Source: Nannocystis sp. RBIL2
GTDB taxonomy: Bacteria > Myxococcota_A > Polyangia > Nannocystales > Nannocystaceae
NCBI RefSeq assembly: GCF_026626745.1
Contig: NZ_JAPNJW010000002.1
Span: forward strand, 372,001 to 436,000
Direction of reading: 5' to 3'
DNA: 64,000 bases
The notes beneath the pieces are model-generated. The model did no database searches. It was not told where the DNA came from and saw nothing but the letters and a program-made list of their open reading frames with translations. A program made the translations under genes and the position numbers. This document shows positions 57,579-64,000 of this stretch, in pieces. How positions within the stretch are numbered: the first letter of the stretch is position 1; each line of letters begins with the position of its first letter.

Positions 57579-58490
57579 TCAGTCGACCGCGACGGCCGCG
57601 GGAAAGCCGTCGGCGAGGTGGTCGATGAAGGCACGCAGTCCGGCGCTCATGCCGTGACGGCCCGGCATCAGGGCCGAGATGGTGGATTCGTCCGCGTGCC
57701 AGTCGGGCAACACGCGCACCAGCTCGCCGCGCTGCACCTCGTCGCGGCAGACGTAGCCGGGCAGCGCGACGATGCCGAGGCCTGCTTTCGCGTTGCTCTT
57801 CAGGGAGACCATGCAGCCCGCGTGCACCCGCGGCGTCAGCGGCAGCACGAACTCGTCCTCGGAGAATTCGTGGCGCAGGTGCCAGCACGGCGCCACGCTC
57901 TCGCGCATCATGAACAGGCTGGCGTAGGGCGCCAGCGCGCCGGGCGACGCGGGCGTGCCGTGCTGCGCGAGGAAGGCCGGCGACGCGTAGAGGTACCAGG
58001 GCACCCTCGCCAGCGGCTTCTGGATCAGCGACGAGTCGGGAAGCGGCCCGGAGTGGCCCCGGATGGCGAGGTCGAAGCCCTCGGCGATGATGTCGACCTG
58101 CTCGTCCGTCACGTGCTGGATGAGGTTCACCTTCGGGTACTTGTGAAGGAAGGCGTTCACCATGCCGGGCAAGGCCACCTGCGCGATGGCCTGCGCCGCC
58201 GTGTAACGCACGGGCCCGGCGGGCTCGGTGAGCCGCTGCTTCATCGCCATCTCGGCCTCCGTGGCCTTCTCCAGCATCTGGACGGCGTGGCGGTAGAACT
58301 CGCGGCCAGCGTCGGTGGCGGTGACCTTGCGGGACGTACGCGCCAGCAAGGTCACGCCCAGCGCAGCCTCGAGCTGCTGGATGCGGTGGCTCAACGTCGA
58401 CGTGGGCACCAGCAACGCGCGGGCCGCCGCGCTGAAGCCACCGCGATCGACGACCTGCACGAAGAAGTGGACGTCGTTCAAGTCGAGCAT
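57579..58490 (-). CDS. LysR-family transcriptional regulator
   Basis: 303 residues. The N-terminal winged helix reads DLNDVHFFVQVVDRGGFSAA with LVPTSTLSHRIQQLEAALG and RTSRKVTATDAG; a LysR substrate-binding domain follows (PGMVNAFLHKYPKVNL and FDLAIRGHSGPLPDSSLI). It lies directly upstream of the isochorismatase, GMC oxidoreductase and esterase genes on the same strand, so it may regulate them or be cotranscribed. Confidence 0.94.
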   Translation of the reverse strand: MLDLNDVHFFVQVVDRGGFSAAARALLVPTSTLSHRIQQLEAALGVTLLARTSRKVTATDAGREFYRHAVQMLEKATEAEMAMKQRLTEPAGPVRYTAAQAIAQVALPGMVNAFLHKYPKVNLIQHVTDEQVDIIAEGFDLAIRGHSGPLPDSSLIQKPLARVPWYLYASPAFLAQHGTPASPGALAPYASLFMMRESVAPCWHLRHEFSEDEFVLPLTPRVHAGCMVSLKSNAKAGLGIVALPGYVCRDEVQRGELVRVLPDWHADESTISALMPGRHGMSAGLRAFIDHLADGFPAAVAVD

Positions 58491-58789
58491 GCGCGTACCG
58501 TGGGTCGCCCCGGGTTATCGGGGGCAGCATGGCAGCTCGTGCGGGCACGGCCAAGCGTCGATCGCCGGCGCCGCCTGGTGCGCCGGCCGCGAAGCGACAG
58601 CGCGTCGGGTGCCCTTCGGCGCGGACGTAGCGACGGCTTCACGGCGCTTCGAGAGCGCGCGCTGTGACGGGCCTGCGCGAACGATCGCGAGGCGACAGCA
58701 ATTCGCGCAGAGGGGCGGGGCAACCCGCCAGAAGTCGCCTTTTCGCGGCTGCGCAGCGGCCTGCGACGTGCGAAGATGGCCGGGTCACG

Positions 58790-60148
58790 ATGTCCCTCCG
58801 CCGGCCGATTGCCCCCTGGATCCTCGTCCTTCTGCTGGATGCGTGCGTCTTCGACGGCTCGGGGCTAGGCGCCCAGGACGAGGGCGCGTCCGCGACCGGC
58901 ATGCCCACGGAAACCAGCGGGCCGACGACGACGACGCCGACCACGTCGGACACGTCGATCGCTAGCACCGCCGGCGCAGTCTGCGGCGACGGCGTCGTCG
59001 ATCCCGGCGAGGAGTGCGACGAGGGTCCCGACAACGCGGACACGGCCGCCTGCACGAGCCACTGCACCCACGCTGCATGCGGCGACGGCTTCATCGGGCC
59101 CGGCGAAACCTGTGACGACGCCAATACCCTCGGAGGCGACGGATGCTCGGCGGCCTGCGTCTCCGAGTCCTGCGGTGACGGCGTGGTGCAGCCGGACGCC
59201 GGCGAGGAGTGCGACGAAGGGGAGGGCAATGGCGCCGGTCAGGCGTGCAACGGCATTTGCAAGCACAACGTCTGCGGCGACGCCGACATCGGGCCCGACG
59301 AGGCGTGCGACGACGGCAACCAGGACGCCGGCGACGCCTGCACGACGGAGTGCAAGCCCGCGGCCTGCGGCGACGGCGTCGTTCAGGTCGGGGTCGAGGC
59401 GTGCGACGACGGCAACGCGGCCCAAGGCGACGCGTGCCTGTCGACGTGCGTCGCCGCGAGCTGCGGAGACGGTGTGGTCCAGGAAGGCGTGGAGCAGTGC
59501 GACGACGGCGATGGCGACAACGCCGACGAGTGCATCGACACCTGCAACAGTGCGAAGTGCGGCGATGGGTTCGTGCACACCGGACAGGAGGAGTGCGACG
59601 ACAACAACGTGAGTGACGGCGACGGCTGCAGCAGTGCGTGCGCGAGCGAGTCGCGGCGCGTGTTCGTCAGCAGCCAGGAGTACAAGGGCGACCTCGGCGG
59701 CATCGCTGGCGCCGACGCGCTCTGCCAGGGGCTGGCCGACTCGACCAACCTGGGCGGGACCTGGAAGGCATGGATCACCGCCGATGAGGGTCCGGACAGT
59801 TCGCCGTCGGCCCGGTTCGTCCACTCGCCCGGACCGTACCGCCTGCTCGACCAGGCCAAGACGAAGATCGCCGACGACTGGGCCGACCTCACCGACGGCA
59901 CCCTCGGTGCTCCCATCAGCGTCTACGAGAACGGCCAGAACGCGGGCGGCGAGACGCGGGTATGGACGAATACCCTCGCCAGCGGGGCAGGCTTCGTCGG
60001 CATCCAGGACTGCGTGGGTTGGGAGAGCACGAGCAACCTGGCGCAGGGGTTCCAGGGCGACCGGACCCGGACCGACGCCGGGTGGTCGAACACCAACACG
60101 AACGAAGGTTGCGACAAGACGAAGCGGTTATTCTGCTTCGAGCAGTGA
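58790..60148 (+). CDS. DUF4215 lipoprotein with DUF1554-like C-terminus
   Basis: 452 residues from the ATG at 58790. The signal ends LVLLLDAC (lipobox). After a Thr-rich linker come at least six Cys-rich CGDGVVxxGEECDxG units. The last 165 residues (RRVFVSSQEYKGDLGGIAGA, then RTDAGWSNTNTNEGC) resemble the DUF1554 domain of spirochaete and myxobacterial surface proteins. Outer-surface lipoprotein; function unknown. Confidence 0.9.
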   Translation: MSLRRPIAPWILVLLLDACVFDGSGLGAQDEGASATGMPTETSGPTTTTPTTSDTSIASTAGAVCGDGVVDPGEECDEGPDNADTAACTSHCTHAACGDGFIGPGETCDDANTLGGDGCSAACVSESCGDGVVQPDAGEECDEGEGNGAGQACNGICKHNVCGDADIGPDEACDDGNQDAGDACTTECKPAACGDGVVQVGVEACDDGNAAQGDACLSTCVAASCGDGVVQEGVEQCDDGDGDNADECIDTCNSAKCGDGFVHTGQEECDDNNVSDGDGCSSACASESRRVFVSSQEYKGDLGGIAGADALCQGLADSTNLGGTWKAWITADEGPDSSPSARFVHSPGPYRLLDQAKTKIADDWADLTDGTLGAPISVYENGQNAGGETRVWTNTLASGAGFVGIQDCVGWESTSNLAQGFQGDRTRTDAGWSNTNTNEGCDKTKRLFCFEQ

Positions 60149-60181
60149 AGCGACAGGTCGCCGACGTCGCGCGCCCGCGGC

Positions 60182-60325
60182 GAGGCGCCGCTCGTCATGG
60201 GGCCGCAGGACGGCCTCGCCCGACTCGGGGTCGCGGCTCCGGGCGCGTTCGTGCCGCTCGGCGAGGACGGGCCCGAGTTCCTGCGCCGCGAGCTGCGGGC
60301 GCTCGGCGTGGCGAGCCCGCGCTAG
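60182..60325 (+). pseudogene. Possible 3' gene fragment
   Basis: A short plus-strand frame (EAPLVMGPQDGLARLGVAAP, then DGPEFLRRELRALGVASPR) ends at a TAG with no good start and protein-like composition. It may be the tail of a lost gene between the DUF4215 lipoprotein and the TlpA-like gene. Weak support. Confidence 0.3.
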
Positions 60326-60346
60326 CGAGGACGCCGACGGGGCAGT

Positions 60347-62569
60347 TCACCCGGCAGGACGCACGAGCTTGGAGGCAGGCGCCGAGGCGCGCTGACGCAG
60401 CGCCTCGATGCGCCAGGTGAACTCCTCGACCAGCCGCTCCGTGGCGCCCTCGTGCGTGAAGACGATCCGCCCGTCATGATCGACGAAGAGGGTCAACGGC
60501 AAGGTGTCGTAGCCGTTATCTCTGGCGTAACGAGTGCCGAGCAGGACCTCGAGCCGGAGGCCGCGCTCGGCCAGCCACGCGGCGAGGTCGTCGGTCTTGG
60601 TGTCGACGTTGACGGTGCCGACGACGACGTCCGGCGCGCCGGCGAACGCGTCGGCGAGGTCTTGCAGGGCCGACATCTCGGCCACGCAAGGGCCGCACCA
60701 CTTCGCCCACACGTTGATGACGGCGATGCGCCCGCGCAGCGACTCGCTCCGCACCTCGCCGCCGCCGAGCCGCGGCAGCACGAACGGGGGCAGGGGCTTG
60801 GGCTCGGCGATCGCGGTGGAGAGGAGCGCCGCGCGTCGGCGGTCGCGGACCGCGGCCTCGAGCTTCTGGCGATGGGCCGCGTACCCGCGGTCATCACCGT
60901 GCTGGCGCTGATACAGCCGCTTCAGCGGCTTGTCGCAGATCTCCTCGCCGCGCCAGCGCGAGAGGCCCTCGGCGAGCAGGGCCTCGGCGTCGGCGATCCG
61001 GTCCTCCGCCTCGGCCAGCGCGGCCATGCGCACGAACAGCTCCGGCGAGGTTCGCTTGCCCTGCGACCACGCCGCGTCGAGCTCCGCGCGGGCCTCGGCG
61101 CGGCGACCCTGGGCGAGCAGGACGGCTCCGAGCGCGCCATGCAGCGCCGTCGAAAAAGCGGCGGTCTCGCTGTCGACGACGGCCTGGTCCGAGAAGGCTG
61201 CCCGCACCAGCGCGACTCTGGCGTCGAGGCGTTGCAGGGCCAGGCGGGCGATCGCCTCGGCCTCGGTGCGATAAGGCGTGCGCTCCGCCAACTCGACCGC
61301 GGCGTCGGCGAGGCTGTGGATGTTGCGCTGCTCGTGCGGTGCCCACGCTTGCACGGCCGCGAGCAGTGCCTCGGGGGCGGCGGCATCGTCGTCGCGGACC
61401 AGCCGGTATCGCTCATGGTACACGTCGCCGAGCAGGGCCGGGCGCGACGGCGGCCGGGCGATGAAGGCGTCGAGCTCGCGCCGGAGGTGCTCGTCGGCCG
61501 CGGGATCGGGGGCGCCTTTCTGCCGCCGCTCATAGCGCGCCTCCCAGAGCGCGGCGAGCCGCTCGTAGCGGGCCCAGTCGGCCTGCTGGTAGGCGGGGAA
61601 GCGCGCCACGAGCTCGTCGGAGAGCGCCTCGTATGTCTCTTTGAACATGTCCTGAGAGGCTTGTCGTGCGGCCATCAGCGCCTCGGGCGCGTCGCCCCGC
61701 GTCAACAGGAGCAGCCGCATGTCGGCCTCGATCGCCGCGCGCTTGTCGGCGGCGTCGCGGTGATCGGCCTGCCGGATCGCCGACCAGAGCGTCGAACGTA
61801 TCGCCGCCGAGTGGGGCGACAGCTCGAGGGCGCGACGCACCAGGACCTCGGCCTCGGCCGGGCGACGGCGGTTCAGCAGCCACAGCCCCGGGAGGAACTC
61901 GGCGTCGACGCAGCGCGGATCGGCGGCGCGCGCCTGTTCGGCGAGGGCGAACACCCGCTGCGTGTTGACATCGGGCGTGTTGAGGGTGAAGGCGAGCTCG
62001 AGCGCGTGGAGCTGGGCCGAGGTCGGTCCGGGCTGCGCGGCGAAGAACGCGGCGGCTTCGCTCTGCGCGGCGTGGACCACCAGCGCACGCGCGAGCAGCC
62101 ACGTGGCGTCCGGGTGGTCGGGCAGGGCAGTCTGGGCGACGCGAGCGGCGGGGATGCTCTCGGCTTCGCCGCGGCCGGGGTGATCGACGAGAGCGCCGGC
62201 GCGGGCGAACAGGGCCCACGGGTCACCTGGTCGTTCGGACAGCATGGCATCGGCCAGCGGGACCGCGTCCTCACCCGAACGCGCCACGCAGAGGAGCGTC
62301 CATGCCTGCAGCGGGGCGCTGTCGGGGTACTGCAGCCGCAAGGTCGCCCCCTCGCGCGCGCAGCCCCACCAGTCGCGGCCGTGATACCCGCGGCGGACCC
62401 GATCCACAGCAGCCGCCGCGGGGTCCGCGGCGGCTGCGACAGAGGCAAGGTGAGGATCGCCAGGGGCGGCCTGAGGGCTACAACTCGCCAGGAGTAGCGC
62501 GAGGCCGGCGACCGGACGTGAGAGCGAGCGAAGGCGAGGGTGACAGGGCGACGCGCTGGAGGTGACCAC
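60347..62569 (-). CDS. Lipoprotein with TPR-like region and C-terminal TlpA thioredoxin domain
   Basis: 740 residues from a GTG at 62569, giving the signal PVAGLALLLASCS (lipobox). Residues about 30-580 are helical repeats (TPR-like). The C-terminus is a TlpA/ResA-type thioredoxin domain: LPPFVLPRLGGGEVRSESLRG, then VINVWAKWCGPCVAEMS with CGPC, and DTLPLTLFVDHDG. It should act as a periplasmic or surface thiol reductase. A three-unit decamer run (61629-61666) encodes SQDMFKETYEA. Confidence 0.88.
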   Translation of the reverse strand: MVTSSASPCHPRLRSLSRPVAGLALLLASCSPQAAPGDPHLASVAAAADPAAAAVDRVRRGYHGRDWWGCAREGATLRLQYPDSAPLQAWTLLCVARSGEDAVPLADAMLSERPGDPWALFARAGALVDHPGRGEAESIPAARVAQTALPDHPDATWLLARALVVHAAQSEAAAFFAAQPGPTSAQLHALELAFTLNTPDVNTQRVFALAEQARAADPRCVDAEFLPGLWLLNRRRPAEAEVLVRRALELSPHSAAIRSTLWSAIRQADHRDAADKRAAIEADMRLLLLTRGDAPEALMAARQASQDMFKETYEALSDELVARFPAYQQADWARYERLAALWEARYERRQKGAPDPAADEHLRRELDAFIARPPSRPALLGDVYHERYRLVRDDDAAAPEALLAAVQAWAPHEQRNIHSLADAAVELAERTPYRTEAEAIARLALQRLDARVALVRAAFSDQAVVDSETAAFSTALHGALGAVLLAQGRRAEARAELDAAWSQGKRTSPELFVRMAALAEAEDRIADAEALLAEGLSRWRGEEICDKPLKRLYQRQHGDDRGYAAHRQKLEAAVRDRRRAALLSTAIAEPKPLPPFVLPRLGGGEVRSESLRGRIAVINVWAKWCGPCVAEMSALQDLADAFAGAPDVVVGTVNVDTKTDDLAAWLAERGLRLEVLLGTRYARDNGYDTLPLTLFVDHDGRIVFTHEGATERLVEEFTWRIEALRQRASAPASKLVRPAG
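61629..61666. repeat. Intragenic 14-nt-period repeat in TlpA-like gene (3 units)
   Basis: Cores at 61632 (tatg), 61646 (catg) and 61660 (cttg), 14 nt apart. The first clear decamer run after a gap of about 12 kb. Confidence 0.75.
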
Positions 62570-62842
62570 TGCGGGGCCAATACGTCCGCCGAACGGCCCG
62601 GTTCTGTCATGTTTGTCCGCGCCACGCGGCACCGGCTCTGTCCCGCTGCCGAGCCGTGCCTCGGAGGTCGCGGCGCAAGACGACGAGAGCAGGGCGCCGC
62701 GCGACTGCACGGGCTGCAGGGTTGATGTCCCGCTGTCCGAGCGGGACCGCGTCCTGCTGCCAAGATGTGGGCCCGGCGCTCGAGGCCGCCGACGCATCCG
62801 TCCCTTGCGCGACGCTGCGGAGCTGCGTGCTAGCATGACCGA

Positions 62843-63064
62843 ATGAGCATCCAGCATGACCGCATGAACGTCGAGCACACCGATAACCAGGACGAGCGGC
62901 AGGATATCTGGCGACGCGTCTACGCCCACGTGTTCTCCGCGGCTTTCATGCAAAGGCTCTCCGACCCGAGCCTTCTTGACGAGAAGCCGCTGGATGAAAT
63001 CGCCCAGGATGCCGCAGACCTGGCGATCGCCAATATCCCGACGACACGGACGCGGTCGATCTAG
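62843..63064 (+). CDS. Small hypothetical protein
   Basis: 73 residues, polar and charged (NVEHTDNQDERQDIWRRVYA). No domain recognised. The composition differs from antisense artefacts in this GC-rich DNA, so it is probably real, but support is limited. Confidence 0.5.
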   Translation: MSIQHDRMNVEHTDNQDERQDIWRRVYAHVFSAAFMQRLSDPSLLDEKPLDEIAQDAADLAIANIPTTRTRSI

Positions 63065-63171
63065 CCCCGCGGCCAGGCGCTCGCGCTCCACGGGGGACGG
63101 TCCGGTTCGCGCCAGAATGAACGCGCACGTCCCCGGGACCGCTCGAGGTGCAGGGGACCAGGGCTGCTCGC

Positions 63172-64000
<829 letters not shown>

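Overview
The window is GC-rich (about 70 percent or more) chromosomal DNA of a myxobacterium. The best guess is a member of the Nannocystaceae (Nannocystis type). This is inferred from lipoproteins with long Thr/Gly/Asp-rich linkers after the lipid-modified Cys, Cys-rich CGDG...GEECDDGN repeats (DUF4215 type), and C-terminal Cys + hydrophobic segment + Arg cluster signals (MYXO-CTERM type). It is ordinary core and accessory chromosome: no phage, plasmid, CRISPR array or insertion sequence was recognised.

Layout. 0-9.2 kb: two paralogous FG-GAP/VCBS propeller lipoproteins (the first cut by the left edge), a zincin-like lipoprotein overlapping the second, and a SpoIID-domain surface protein. 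9.3-16.6 kb: rlmKL, a P-domain lipoprotein, an OFA-type MFS transporter, a Cys-rich lipoprotein and a helical-repeat protein. 16.7-19 kb: a tightly overlapping three-gene operon with two HxsD-like proteins and an HxsB-like radical SAM/SPASM enzyme, with no recognisable substrate. 19-23 kb: FMN reductase, DprE1-like oxidase, RpiB-like isomerase and DprE2-like reductase. 23-28 kb: PAS histidine kinase and two secreted MYXO-CTERM proteins. 28.3-32 kb: thrA overlapping a second radical SAM gene. 32-45 kb: sterol desaturase family protein, TIGR01777 epimerase fused to an SRPBCC domain, DUF4215 lipoprotein, MatB-like acyl-CoA synthetase, ADYC lipoprotein, large Ser/Thr kinase with repeats, metallophosphoesterase, and an LRR-like protein with a histone-H1-like tail. 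45.6-51 kb: thioredoxin, tRNA-Arg(CCT), an orphan carrier protein and several sparse stretches. 51-64 kb: hypothetical proteins, sirtuin, a degenerate fragment, an esterase/GMC oxidoreductase/isochorismatase/LysR block, a six-repeat DUF4215 lipoprotein, a TPR-TlpA lipoprotein and a partial acidic protein.

The most unusual signal is a short palindromic decamer (about RRRCATGYYY, best copies GGACATGTCC) iterated with an exact 14-nt period, so neighbouring decamers are separated by 4 nt and can fold into tetraloop hairpins. Arrays of 4 to 12 units fill intergenic gaps, including all five convergent junctions between 14 and 35 kb. Shorter runs of 2 to 5 units lie in frame inside conserved genes (rlmKL, thrA, the MatB-like synthetase, hxsB, both FG-GAP paralogs), where they appear to add residues. 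The family is nearly absent from about 49.6 to 61.6 kb. I recognise no published element with this design, but no search was possible.
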